A stretch of 64,000 nt of DNA from Membranipora membranacea (lineage: Eukaryota > Bryozoa > Gymnolaemata > Cheilostomatida > Membraniporidae). This document shows, one piece after another, positions 51,901-59,200 of the stretch; the stretch's first letter is position 1, and every line of letters begins with the position of its first letter. The stretch covers positions 21,451,387 through 21,515,386 of the forward strand of contig OU612069.1 of the NCBI GenBank assembly GCA_914767715.1. The letters run 5' to 3'. Under the pieces are notes generated by a model that saw only the letters and a program-made list of their open reading frames with translations, had not been told where the DNA came from and did no database searches. A program made the position numbers and the translations under genes.

Positions 51901-53376
51901 TGATTCTGTATATCATATGGTGTGAAGGGAAAGGGAAACTCCTCAGGAGCTGTGTATGATGTGACTGTCTCAGATACCGGCTGTACCGAACAGGGAGCTA
52001 AAAATATAAAAAAGTCAAGTCTTTAGGTGAGAAGCTCAATTGATCAATAGACAGTTTTCTGAACTCTGATTTATGCCTCGATTCGGAGTTGTCCTCTCTC
52101 CATTTTGATACTTTTAACCCACGCCGCATAGGAAAAACCTGCTGAAAGAGGGTTATCTTGAAAACCGCTGATGTTAGGATAAAATTGCTTTTTGATTCGG
52201 AATCTGTACCATTGAGAATCCTGTGGGACAGGGTTTCCAAATCATAGGAGGCTTGAAAGTTAATGAATCTTAATTTTAGTGACAAAATTCATGAAAATTT
52301 CAATGAAATTTGTCCGCAAACCTGGCAGTAATTGATATAATTGACTATCCGAATACCAAAGTAATTCCCCAAACTATGTCCCTATCAGTTTTCAATGGTG
52401 CAGATTCTGAATCAAATCAATCATTTTTATCCTAACATAAGCGGCTTTCAAGAAAACCCTCTTTTCAGCACGTTTTTCCTATGCAACGTGGGTTAAAAGT
52501 ACCAAACTGGAGAGAGGACAACTCCGAATTGAGGCCTAAATCAAAGCTCAGAAAATTGTCTATTCATTTAAATGGCAAAAGCTGTAAATTGTAGGAATGA
52601 TGTGATAGGGAGAATACTTAGCTATTCTTGCCAGAACTTTTGTTTGAGTGACGGTTGATGAAATTGTGCCACACAACATTTGTCTGTCATGTCTTGGATT
52701 GTGGTACTCGTGTGCTACTGGCTGCAATCTAGAAAGGCTGCAATTCCCAGTCTACAATGTGTGTGGTCATATATCTAGCCTTCTAGTCAAACCTTTCTGT
52801 ACTAGGAACCCATACGGATGCCTATTTGGCAAGCACCGGATGCCAGTGGAGTCGCGGACATCCGGCAGTTGCTAAATAGGCATCCTGATGGGTTTGGGAC
52901 AATCACACTTTTTGAGATTGATACAAGGTTGGTGTTTGTCATAAGTGGTTGGCCCTTTTACAGAGAGTTGTGACCGCTGACCATTTACCAGACACATTTT
53001 AGCACAACAAACTTGTGTATACCCATTCGCGGGTTAACCTGATGCTTGCAATGAACCTTAATTTGATAACATATTATGATTACAATAAGAAAGGTTAGAA
53101 TTATTTTTCTAATCCAGATGTAGCCATGCTCTACTATGAAAGACTTTAGCTCTCTAGAGATCTAATCAACCAGTAGGTATAGCATCAATCACTCTATAAC
53201 ATCTACATAGGCTGAAAACGATCTGTTTTGCTCTGTAATGAGCTCGGTAGGTCATCTCTTCATATTTAACTCTTACCTGCAGGTGGTACAATCAGACTAG
53301 ATTTCAGATTGGTAATGCTCTCTTTAGCTATGACATCAGCAAAGCCATCATCATCGCTCCAGTCACAATCAGACAT
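15953..53376 (-). CDS. DDX11: ATP-dependent DNA helicase DDX11 (ChlR1/CHL1), 21 exons
   Basis: Exons: 53376-53277, 51997-51831, 50598-50480, 49207-49072, 48410-48312, 47633-47427, 46834-46727, 46474-46280, 45659-45564, 45015-44863, 44228-44078, 42837-42656, 41569-41467, 23645-23478, 21546-21352, 20804-20701, 20311-20162, 18321-18253, 17749-17585, 16604-16526, 16119-15953. Every junction is GT-AG and phase-consistent; the sum is 970 residues, the length of the human protein. Seen: FESPTGTGKS (Walker A, K91), Fe-S cluster cysteines C315, C333, C361 and C396, DEAH at 439-442, [27 protein letters not shown] and QSIGRAIRH (arginine finger motif). Family knowledge: XPD-like superfamily 2 Fe-S helicase, nuclear, acts in sister-chromatid cohesion and replication-fork maintenance, unwinds forked and G-quadruplex DNA. 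Odd: intron 13 is 17.8 kb and holds two plus-strand genes; intron 17 holds UQCC2. The last exon reads ...FIQ-K-VSH-stop, but AAA/GTAAGT there is also a perfect donor. Confidence 0.95.
16641..16732. repeat. G-rich minisatellite, ~27-bp unit, in a DDX11 intron
   Basis: Three to four units of GACAAAGGTCTGGGGT joined by runs of 8-15 G on the plus strand. G-runs this dense are expected to form G-quadruplexes. Run lengths may be affected by sequencing. Confidence 0.9.
16855..17056. repeat. Degenerate decamer satellite (GTAATGTATT/GTAACGTACT)
   Basis: About 20 copies of a 10-bp unit of the form GTAAYGTAYT, with a 5-bp sub-rhythm, interrupted once near 16985-17015. It lies in the DDX11 intron between exons 19 and 20. 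Confidence 0.85.
17750..18252. other. DDX11 intron 18, nothing else recognised
   Basis: Ordinary AT-rich intron without an embedded exon, ORF or repeat that I can identify. Confidence 0.5.
18549..19355 (+). CDS. UQCC2: Ubiquinol-cytochrome c reductase complex assembly factor 2, nested in a DDX11 intron
   Basis: Two exons, 18549-18695 and 19152-19355, join in phase 0 (CAG/GTACAT donor; TTTACAG acceptor) to 116 residues; human UQCC2 is 126. Residues 11-35 carry the family hallmark: a [11 protein letters not shown] block followed by KGRDLGELL, matching the EEWPVD...RGRDLG signature of UQCC2/Cbp6 proteins. The C-terminal half keeps a conserved-looking helix ([13 protein letters not shown]). Known role: mitochondrial factor that with UQCC1 binds nascent cytochrome b during complex III assembly. 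The start at 18549 is the first ATG in frame. A poly(A) signal AATAAA lies at 19723-19728. The gene lies wholly inside DDX11 intron 17 on the opposite strand. Confidence 0.85.
21047..21114. mobile_element. hAT-like MITE, family 1, copy a
   Basis: Hairpin with arms CTAGACTGTCTTGACAAGCT and its inverted copy, flanked by GCCATATT and GTCATATT, an 8-bp target duplication with one mismatch. It lies in the DDX11 intron between exons 15 and 16. Confidence 0.75.
21614..22162. other. DDX11 intron 14, nothing recognised in this part
   Basis: No ORF, hairpin or SINE signal was noticed here. Confidence 0.4.
22163..22277. mobile_element. MITE family 2, copy a
   Basis: Arms TTGGATATAATTTGCCTGTATT and an inverted copy ending AATACAGGCATTGGATAAAACTT. 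It belongs to the TTTGATCCAATTTGCCTGCA hairpin family, which recurs six more times in this window. Confidence 0.55.
22607..22697 (+). mobile_element. Diverged SINE-like repeat, copy 2
   Basis: Partner of the repeat at 10966-11092. The plus strand has an A-box-like AAGTTGGTAGAAC and a B-box-like GGACGAACTCCCGACC, so a tRNA-derived SINE is likely. Confidence 0.45.
23184..23401. mobile_element. Foldback element with outer and inner inverted repeats
   Basis: The outer arms share TTTGTCAGATTTGC and its inverse GCAAATCTGACAAAA; the inner arms share GCATTATGATGTCA and TGACATCATAATGC. It has no coding capacity and sits in DDX11 intron 14, close to exon 14. Confidence 0.7.
23713..23884. mobile_element. 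MITE inserted into a second MITE
   Basis: The inner element (about 23723-23801) is family 1: 24-bp perfect arms TAGCCTGTCTTAACAAGCTT around a C-rich loop, flanked by AGTCAGCC and AGCCAGCC. The outer element has ends CAGTCAGCCCTA and an inverted TAGTGCTGGCTG, an internal GGCGATCGG/CGATCGCC palindrome, and a 12-bp flanking direct repeat TGTTGTGATAAG at 23701-23712 and 23885-23896. Confidence 0.6.
23897..26585. other. First part of the 17.8 kb DDX11 intron, no coding exon recognised
   Basis: Mostly unique AT-rich sequence. A minimal hairpin TAGCCTGTCTTGTCCAGACA at about 24680 resembles family 1 ends. A stretch ending ACTCACAG/GTAAGAAAG at 26373 has a good donor and could be an untranslated first exon of the lectin-like receptor gene downstream; this is unproven. 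Confidence 0.35.
26586..26858. mobile_element. Cluster of inverted repeats (foldback element)
   Basis: The motif TGGTACCCATCAA and its inverse TTGATGGGTAC occur near 26590 and 26677, and TGGTACCCAC and GTGGGTAC occur near 26787 and 26847, with an internal TGCGATCATGTACGACCACG palindrome and CGCACGAT repeats. It is a non-coding composite transposon-like structure. Confidence 0.55.
26859..28859. other. Intronic DNA upstream of the receptor gene
   Basis: No coding exon recognised. The acceptor TTTCAG at 28835-28840 shows that the first coding exon of the receptor gene has an upstream, probably untranslated exon somewhere 5' of here. Confidence 0.4.
28860..32742 (+). CDS. Type I membrane protein with cysteine-rich (possibly SUEL-lectin-like) ectodomain and tyrosine-motif tail
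   Basis: Exons: 28860-28947, 29432-29629, 29927-30084, 30328-30526, 31025-31180, 31429-31599, 32426-32742; all phases agree and give 428 residues. Residues 1-28 form a signal peptide ([18 protein letters not shown]...). The ectodomain has six cysteines (58, 90, 112, 118, 132, 153); the order [19 protein letters not shown] and LRLKITIYC resembles a SUEL/Gal_Lectin (rhamnose-binding) domain, but weakly. A Thr/Pro/Ser-rich stalk follows (about 155-235), then a transmembrane helix at 241-263 ([20 protein letters not shown]). The cytoplasmic tail, about 165 residues, has many tyrosine motifs: YTMP, YATYEIP, YETV, YDRV, YMIP, YLVP, possible SH2 ligands after phosphorylation. The gene is nested, antisense, in DDX11 intron 13, and its introns carry MITEs. 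Function is unknown; receptor or adhesion signalling is inferred from layout only. Confidence 0.75.
29285..29377. mobile_element. MITE family 2, copy b
   Basis: Hairpin with arms CTTGGTCCATTCGTCTGCATTC and the inverse ATGCAGGCAATTGGATCAAA, in intron 1 of the receptor gene, ending 54 bp before its second exon. Confidence 0.6.
30634..30710. mobile_element. Palindromic element in receptor intron 4
   Basis: Arms CTGTTCACACGGACACGGGT and the inverse CCCGTGGCCGTGTGAACAAG surround an AAAACC/GGTTTT hairpin. It is nearly perfect and non-coding. Confidence 0.7.
31918..32010. mobile_element. MITE family 2, copy c
   Basis: Begins ACCAAGTTTGGTCCATTTGC and ends in CCTGGAATGCAGGC; the right arm is damaged. 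It lies in the last intron of the receptor gene. Confidence 0.5.
32743..35269. other. 3' flank of the receptor gene, within the DDX11 intron
   Basis: Presumed 3' untranslated sequence, then unique DNA. A weak family-2 MITE copy occupies about 33519-33590 (TTTGATCCAGTTTGCCTAC and GGCAGGCAAACTG). No coding exon was found. Confidence 0.4.
35270..35418 (+). promoter_or_regulatory. Possible untranslated first exon of the small membrane-protein gene
   Basis: This stretch is richer in CG dinucleotides than its surroundings and ends AACATCGATAAG/GTAAGTAAAC, an excellent donor. The next good downstream acceptor is TTTTATCACAG (38431), just before the ATG at 38467. The link is inferred from order and strand only. 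Confidence 0.3.
35921..36052. repeat. Perfect palindrome, 65-bp arms, 2-bp centre
   Basis: 35921-35985 and 35988-36052 are exact reverse complements (outer ends ACTTGTCATTTATAAAAACT and its inverse). A second small palindrome GTTTGTTATAA/TTATAACAAAC follows at 36051-36074. There is no target duplication I can see. Confidence 0.9.
36786..36897. mobile_element. MITE family 2, copy d
   Basis: Arms AAGTTTAATCCAATTACCTG and the inverse GCAGGCAAATGGACAAAACT, with inner GTTGCTC/GAGCAAC pairing. Confidence 0.65.
38467..40313 (+). CDS. Small single-pass membrane protein of unknown family, nested in a DDX11 intron
   Basis: Exons 38467-38578, 39335-39451 and 39997-40313 join in consistent phases (all phase 1) to 181 residues. 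There is no cleavable signal peptide: a short acidic N-terminus (1-22) is followed by one transmembrane helix (about 23-45) split by intron 1, then a CKKRR stop-transfer cluster. This positive-inside pattern predicts N-terminus out and C-terminus in. The tail is basic near the membrane ([11 protein letters not shown]), then acidic and Gln/Glu/Asn-rich, with two copies of a short NxEVRV-like unit and a terminal [15 protein letters not shown] at 41025-41030 is a fitting poly(A) signal. I do not recognise the family; function cannot be assigned. It shares the 17.8 kb DDX11 intron and strand with the tyrosine-motif receptor gene. Confidence 0.65.
38602..38687. mobile_element. hAT-like MITE, family 1, copy c
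   Basis: Arms TAGCCTGTCTTGACAAGCTT and near-perfect inverse, with a G/C-rich hairpin loop, flanked by GTTTGATC on both sides (38594-38601 and 38688-38695). It lies 23 bp inside intron 1 of the small membrane-protein gene. Confidence 0.8.
41025..41030 (+). terminator. Candidate poly(A) signal of the small membrane-protein gene
   Basis: AATAAA about 0.7 kb after the stop at 40313, with no closer canonical signal noticed. Confidence 0.4.
41247..41366 (-). mobile_element. SINE family A, internally deleted copy
   Basis: On the minus strand it reads GTAGGAGGTGGCTCAGTTGG...AGAGCGCCG and jumps to GCATCGGGATGTGG and the family's 3' end (AATCAACATTTTAATCAACC). The B box and the middle of the element are missing. 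Confidence 0.75.
41625..41884. mobile_element. Foldback element with CCTGGTTCACATT-type ends
   Basis: The left end AGCCTGGTTCACATTGACCC and a right end whose inverse is AAAACCTGGTTCAAATTATC, with further internal inverted copies of CAATGTGAAC. It resembles the element at 57163-57455 in layout. The ORF 41903-41562 running through it is spurious. Confidence 0.55.
42838..44077. other. DDX11 intron 11, nothing else recognised
   Basis: Unique AT-rich sequence; neither strand shows an exon with plausible borders. Confidence 0.4.
44736..44842. mobile_element. MITE family 2, copy e, with target duplication
   Basis: Arms CAAGTTTGATCCAATTTGCC and the inverse GCAAATTGCCCAAACTTGG. The string CTAGATCTGCTCT is present on both sides (44722-44734 and 44843-44855), which marks a target duplication and shows insertion only about 20 bp from the DDX11 exon 10 donor. 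Confidence 0.75.
45962..46080. mobile_element. Perfect hairpin MITE, family 3, 57-bp arms
   Basis: 45962-46018 and 46024-46080 are exact reverse complements around GAAAG. The flanks CCGCTGGCC and CCACTGGCC look like an 8-9 bp target duplication. It lies in the DDX11 intron between exons 8 and 9. A diverged relative is at 49804-49931. Confidence 0.9.
47170..47414 (+). mobile_element. SINE family A, copy 2
   Basis: tRNA-like head GAGGTGGCTCAGTTGGTTAG with a B box GGGTTCGGACCCC, then the family body (CATCGACTACTGGGGTTTG; CAACCTGCCTGCAAACA) and tail AATCAACCATTTTA. It ends about 12 bp from the DDX11 exon 6 donor, in intron 6. Confidence 0.85.
48470..48512. repeat. AT-rich palindrome
   Basis: AGAGTTATATATATATATAT and its near inverse around 48490-48511 (ATATAATAACTCT) form a hairpin in a DDX11 intron. 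Confidence 0.6.
49530..49790 (-). mobile_element. SINE family B, copy 2
   Basis: Reverse complement starts AGGAGTGGTCTGACGGTTAAG and has a B box GGTTCGATTCCC, matching the copy at 14350-14680 along the body, including the AAGAGTAGCC and GGCAAGGGTATAGGGTA segments. Confidence 0.8.
49804..49931. mobile_element. MITE family 3, diverged copy
   Basis: Arms AGCTTAAGCGCTCAAACTGT...GCATTTCATTATCAACC and an inverse GATAATGAAATGC...CGACACAG. It shares the GCGCTCAAAC and GCATTTCATTATCAAC blocks with 45962-46080 and sits directly beside SINE B. Confidence 0.75.
49932..51387. other. DDX11 introns 2-3 with exon 3, no other gene
   Basis: Apart from DDX11 exon 3 (50480-50598) this is AT-rich intron. The plus-strand ORF at 51161-51487 starts in intron and runs into a MITE; it is not supported. 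Confidence 0.4.
51388..51490. mobile_element. MITE family 2, copy f
   Basis: Arms CTTCAATTTGTCTGCATAAT and the inverse TATGCAGACAAATTGGATGA. The palindrome is well preserved. Confidence 0.65.
52043..52566. mobile_element. Large foldback element, ~175-bp arms
   Basis: 52043-52218 and 52391-52566 are inverted copies with many substitutions (shared blocks: CGGAGTTGTCCTCTCTCCA, ATGTTAGGATAAAA, TTTTAACCCACG). About 170 bp of unique loop separates them. It lies in DDX11 intron 1 and has no ORF of its own. Confidence 0.85.
52806..52898. mobile_element. Palindromic element in DDX11 intron 1
   Basis: Arms AACCCATACGGATGCCTATT and the inverse AATAGGCATCCTGATGGGTT with inner ACCGGATGCC/ACATCCGGCA pairing. 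Confidence 0.7.
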
Positions 53377-53649
53377 CGCTAGGTGTGTTGTATGTCTATG
53401 AAGAACTGCCAATACGAATCATAAATTTACTAAATAAAGAATAGTTCTGTAACTTAGCTGTGACAAAGGGATATGTCACAGGGTATGGTTTATTGCCGCT
53501 GTCTTGTGTCTGCTGAGTATTCACATGGCCATTAATCTGCTCAACTAACAGTGGCATACAATATGAGATGGGAAGGGAAGTTGACGCTGACAATTAACCG
53601 GTGACATCACTGTGGGTGGCAGTTGTTCAGACTTATGCCATTAAATTAT

Positions 53650-55230
53650 CTACCTTACCTTGCACCTTGCCGAGTTGATCGCCACATCTTTTGTAGATGA
53701 TTTTGGAGATATAGCATAACCGTCTATCCATTGTATGATCCAGATCTTTGGCACAATGTCACCCTATAAGAAGCCATCTAATAAGGCCGGGCATTGGAAG
53801 ATTGGTCATGGATAAGCCGGGTGAGCATAGTACTCGACAGTCCGCTTTGAGGTTGTTCCACAGCTTTTCGGTATGGATGAAGAAGCTATCCAGATGGGAC
53901 TTAGTATTATGATGCGTTGTTTCATATTGTTGGTGGTGTTTTCTTAGACTTGTCTTGGTCGTAGCAGGCTTGATAAAGTTGTGCAGGTCGATGTTGATTT
54001 CTTTTGAATGCATTGCATGAAACAGGCCTATACGCCTCTGCTCTCATCTTCCCTCCAGTGTCTCCCAGTCAAACTTACTCAGCAGGTTAGTAGTCGGTGC
54101 TCGGCTAGTACTTGGTATGTTGAATACTGCACATGCTGCTCTTCTCTGTGATGCTTCTAGCTTATCACTCAATGTTTTTTGAAGAGGGTCCCAGGAACAG
54201 GATGCATACTCAAGCACTGGTCGTAATAGCTGCTTATACGTGTTTGTTCTTAATTTAGTGGACCGAGGTGGCAGGGTTCTCTTGATACATCCCAGGATTG
54301 AAGATGCCTTTCCACATAGGTAGTCCACATGCGTTTTCCACTTCAGATGATGTATATGGACACCAAGGTAGGCTACTTAATCGTCTTTACGACAGGGATC
54401 TCTGAGCCGTGAAGAGTGTATTCACCTGGTTGGGCAGTTCTTTTCATTTTACTGGTTGACGGTATGGCTTTGCACTTTGCAGGATGAAATTGCATATCCC
54501 AGGTTTTCTCCATAATCTCCAGTTTGTGTAGGTCATCTTGTAGTTGGTGTTTTTGGTGGCATCTTCATAAATAGATAATAAATAAATGATGGTATCATCA
54601 GCAAACAGTCTTACTTTGGATCTTACAGTATCAGGCAGGTCATTTATGTAAACCAGAAATAGGAGGGGTCCGAGTACAGATCCTTGAGGCACCCCTGAGG
54701 ATACAGGACATGACTCCGACTTCGTTCATTCAAGTACTAATCGTTGGCTGCGATTTATAAGGAAGGAATCAATCCATTTGACTATAGTCAGATTTACTCT
54801 AATTTATTTTAGCTTCTCGACGAGTTTGTGAGGATTTACTCGTTCAAAGGATTTACTGAAGTCTAGCAGGATACTTCTCTTCCTTTGTCAAGCTCTGATG
54901 AGATATCGCTGATCAGCTGTGTCTCACAGCTCAGCTTAGCCCGAAATCTATGTTGTTGCGGTTGGAGCAGTTTGTTGGTTTCTAGATGTCTCATAAGGTG
55001 GCCTGTGACAATATGTTCAAACACTTTACTGCAGATACAAATCAGGCTCACAGGTCTGTAATTCTCTGTCTTACATATGTCTCCTGTCTTATAGATAGGA
55101 GACACATGCATGTTCCACCAATCGGCTGGTACCATAGCAGTCTTCAGTTCAGAGACATGTTGAATATCTAGGATGTGATGTTTGTTGTATTTAAGAGCAT
55201 GAATAGACCTTTTGTAGTCTGTTCAAGTCT
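53650..55230 (-). pseudogene. Broken non-LTR retrotransposon (Jockey/CR1-like reverse transcriptase)
   Basis: Minus-strand fragments in shifting frames: 55135-54863 (NYRPVSL, the RT fingers motif), 54692-54444 ([19 protein letters not shown] and FADDTIIY, palm motifs with the catalytic DD), 54328-54044 (thumb-like region, LRPVLEYASCSWDP) and 54013-53759 (C-terminal, ending near the 3' end). Frameshifts and stops separate them, and the endonuclease and 5' part are missing, so it is a dead 5'-truncated copy. It occupies most of the gap between divergent DDX11 and the TFIIIA gene. Confidence 0.88.
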
Positions 55231-56213
55231 ATTGGTCGAGGCCTGGGGCATTTTGCCACTGGTCTTGAACAAACTGCAGAAGAAGGACCTATGACTGGAT
55301 GTCTGGCCATATATATGTGACTGGAGACTTGCCCACTATTGGGGCCTTGACCACCCTGCACATGTATGGCTAGGACTTAAATGCCTTTACTTTGCCAATG
55401 CCCCAGTATCAACTAACCTGGTGATTGCAGGATGATACTGGGGACATAGGACATGTCATGATGATGTGGTGTGGCTAAACTAATGATGGAGTTATCCTTG
55501 GGCTAACAAGGTAAAGAGTAAAACTCCTTGGTTGGTGATATTCGAGGAGTTAAAAGCATGTCATTTGCACTTATTCCCATAGCCCCATCAAGTTGGAGTC
55601 TGTGATTTGTAGTCAGTAAGTCATAATAAATAAGCAATATATATTATTTTATTTGGATAATAATACCAGGGCATAATAAGAGATTATTATAGAAAAAAAT
55701 CAGTAAATTAATCTGAGCTATTTAACTAATTATTAGACTTACATACATATATTTTTTGCTGATCAAAATTCTGTGAGGAGATATACTATCAGGTTATGAA
55801 GTAGCCCAGATTTAAGATCAAGGAAGTAACCACAAAAGCCACTGCAACTTGGCTAAATATTATTCTGAGTTTCAAGAAAACTCAAAATATGGTACATGTG
55901 AGTTTTTCCCGCGTTAATCAGCTGTTTAGCTCTAGGATAAAATACTATCGGACTTATGAGATCTTTACCGAATTGTACAAAGTTTTATATTGTTTTATCA
56001 GGGAAAACTTAAATGAGCTTTCTCAAACCAGATGAACTCATAAGCTAGAGTTGTCTGCTAGTGGGTAGAAAACCAAATAAGATTGACCAATCATATGGTG
56101 GAATTCCTAAGTAGATCCGCTCATTTTATCAAATCCAATTAAGTGTTTTCTATCTGAAAACTTAGAAATGTGAGAGTGGAAGAAAAAATTACAAATATAC
56201 AGCAAACATCATC
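55231..56213. promoter_or_regulatory. Upstream region of the TFIIIA gene
   Basis: Unique AT-rich DNA between the LINE relic and the TFIIIA start codon, therefore the likely promoter region. No core element can be assigned with confidence. Confidence 0.35.
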
Positions 56214-59200
56214 ATGGGAGGAAAAGACAAGGTTGGGGGTGAGAAAATGTATTTTTGCTCCTTTGACGGATGTGGGATGAAGTTCAACCGACCAAGCAGA
56301 CTTCAGTGGCATATTAGGCAACACACTGGAGAGGTAAATGCACAGGTCTACTCCAAAACCTGGGATTTTGGCAATGAATGTTTGACTGCCCCCCTTGATT
56401 GAGTTTTTTTTGTTTTGTTGTTTGAAACAACAACAAACCCAGGTTTTGGAGTAGACCTGTGGGTAAATGCCAATATATTTATCCTTACTTACTAACTGTG
56501 CATGAATTTTAAACTTTTTTACCAAAAAAATTACTTAAGTTGTTCTGCTTCATTCATTTACATAATAGTCATTTGACGTTGTTGCTCACCGTTGATTTAC
56601 CACAGGAGTTAGAGAACTCCTTGCTTTTACCCTCTGAATTGTGTGGTACTGATTGGTCACTCACTGTCAGTGTCACTGAATCGACTGATTGAAGATGATT
56701 ATCATAATAATATTTATCATAATACACACATACTTATAACTTAATAATGATTTAAATGATTTTATTATTAATTTGGTTTAGCACTATCTATTATGAATTT
56801 TATTGGTATGATGATGAATTCTGTCAACGCTATCTTCCTAGCACTACTTACTACTTATTTGTAAATACCAATACGAACCCAGAGGCTATACACAGATATT
56901 AGTTAGTCACCCATCCTTGAGTCCGCCCCTCTTCGCTCCTTCTTAGAACAAAATATATACAGGGTTTGCTTATTATGCTTGTTTATATATGACAGAAACC
57001 ACACAAGTGTGATATCGGTGACTGCGATAAAGCTTATGCTTCAACCACAAAACTAAAACGGCATCAGAAGACATTCCACAAAACTAGCACATATGCAGAG
57101 CAAGAAGAAAATCACAAATTACCGGCTACTGGGGATGAAGGTGATGAGAAAGGTAAGATTCGATCTAAAGTGTGGTCCACATTGTCCCAGCTGACATGGG
57201 ATACCCCAGATGGTCACAGTCTTATGTCCATATTATAAAACTCATCCCAGACTAGTAATTAGGTTTTTGTCTGGGATAGTGCTGGGATAATGTTTACATT
57301 GTCTAGGATCGTCCCAGATCATCCCAGTTCATCCCAATGTTGTGCTCACATAGTACCCAGATGTAAATGAGTTCATAAGTGTCAAACTCTCCAGATACTG
57401 TCCCAGGCTGACCGGGTCGGCTATCAGGGATAGCTGTCAAGGACAATGTGCACCAGCCCTAACAGAATTGTAACTAGGAGAGATTACAGGTTTTGGCTTT
57501 AATTTGTGTGTCTATGTGCATGATTGTCCCCTTATCATAGATCCTAAACCAAGGCAATTGCAGTTCCACTGTCACGCAGTCAAAAACATGAGTAGGCCTT
57601 GCAGCAAAGACAAGATTGCAGTGCTATGCTAGAGGTTAAGAATAATTTATCCTAACAAATTTGTTATAATTTCTCCAGAGCTTTCGGACATAACTACAAC
57701 AACAACAGCTTATCCCACACCAGAGAGTAGTCTAGCCTCAGAGCTCCACCGCTGTGACAGTATGAATAGTTTGGGGAGTATGATCAGCTCCCCTGGTGCG
57801 TACAGCTTCACTACATCATGTACAGGCAGTGAGGTGGACGGATCTGAATTCAAATACAAGGTATTATTATTATAATTGATGTATTTTGTTTCAATTTTGA
57901 GCGGTGACGGAAATGTTTAGTGGAATTGAGCAAGGTTGATGCATGTTGATGGCTAAATGAACCACTCTTAAGTGTTTATTAGGATCATCAGAATCATAAG
58001 TTGTATAGTATAGTTGTATCTGCCTTTTAGAGGCTGGTAGAACCCAATTTGAATGGAGGCATCTCTAAATGTAAGCTGCAGCTTTGTCAATCCACAAGAA
58101 AAGTCAATATATTTGAAAACTTGCAACTTCAGATTGAAATAGCATAAGCGGGAATATTAGCTAGAATTTTGATAAGCTAGTTTTGGGATCACTAAATGTT
58201 AGCTCACACCACTTTTTTGCTAGCAAAGAAATGAGTTTATATGAGGTAATGCTGTCGAATAATGTTAGCTAACCATAGAATTTACTTATCCAAGCCTGTG
58301 CGAGAAGGGAAACCTTTCCTCCTGAGTATACTTTGTTGTAGGAGTAGGAGGTGGCTCAGTTGGTTAGAGCGCAGCTCCTTAAACACGCAAATGTTGAAGG
58401 TCATGAGTTCGAGTCCCACTGCAGTCCATCGACTACTAGAGTTTGGTTGGCCCCCAGGTGTGCTCCGACCTGCCTGCAAACAGAGAGCAATATGGCACAG
58501 ATATTGCGACCTAGCCCCTAAGGCAAATAATATTTCGCTGTCCATGCTTCGGGATGTGGCGTGTGATGACAACTGATTTTAATCAACCATTTTTTAATCT
58601 CTAGGGTAACTCGTCTCTGATTGAACTATATATAATTGGTTTACACAGACTGTGTTTTATTCTTACATGAACCACTTGCAAAATATGTGTAGCTTTCTGT
58701 TTATACTTGTAGTGTAAGGTTGAAGGGTGCGAGAGGAGGTTTAAGACTAAGATGAATCTTTATAATCATAGAGTTGTACAGCATGAGAAACGCGATAGAT
58801 TCAAGTAAGTGCCACCTCCTACCTGTGAGGGTTCCTTCAGTAACAGAGAGAAGCCAAACTCTCTGTATCAAGTGTCTGACCATTATGGCTATGTTGTTTT
58901 TAAATTGATCTTAAATAACCTATAGTGTACCCTATACAGTGACAACCAGATTACTGCATGGTCTTTTTCCTAACGAGAACTACTCCTGATTACATCGACA
59001 TTCCGATCCTAACTTGAGCTCTTTAAAACCTTTACCCATGCGATAGCGACTGCTTGTTGAAAGCTTCTTTAGAGCTGTGATATTAGTCATAGTTATTTCA
59101 TGATGTGAACATTGAGTTGAACTAATTGCTGAGAAATAAGCATTCGGCCTCTCTCATATCACTTGCCTATAAATTATTCTTTTCTATGATTTGAGGTCTT

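Noticed and set aside
58262-58576. ORFs of about 100 codons on both strands
   Set aside because: Both are readings of the SINE family A copy.
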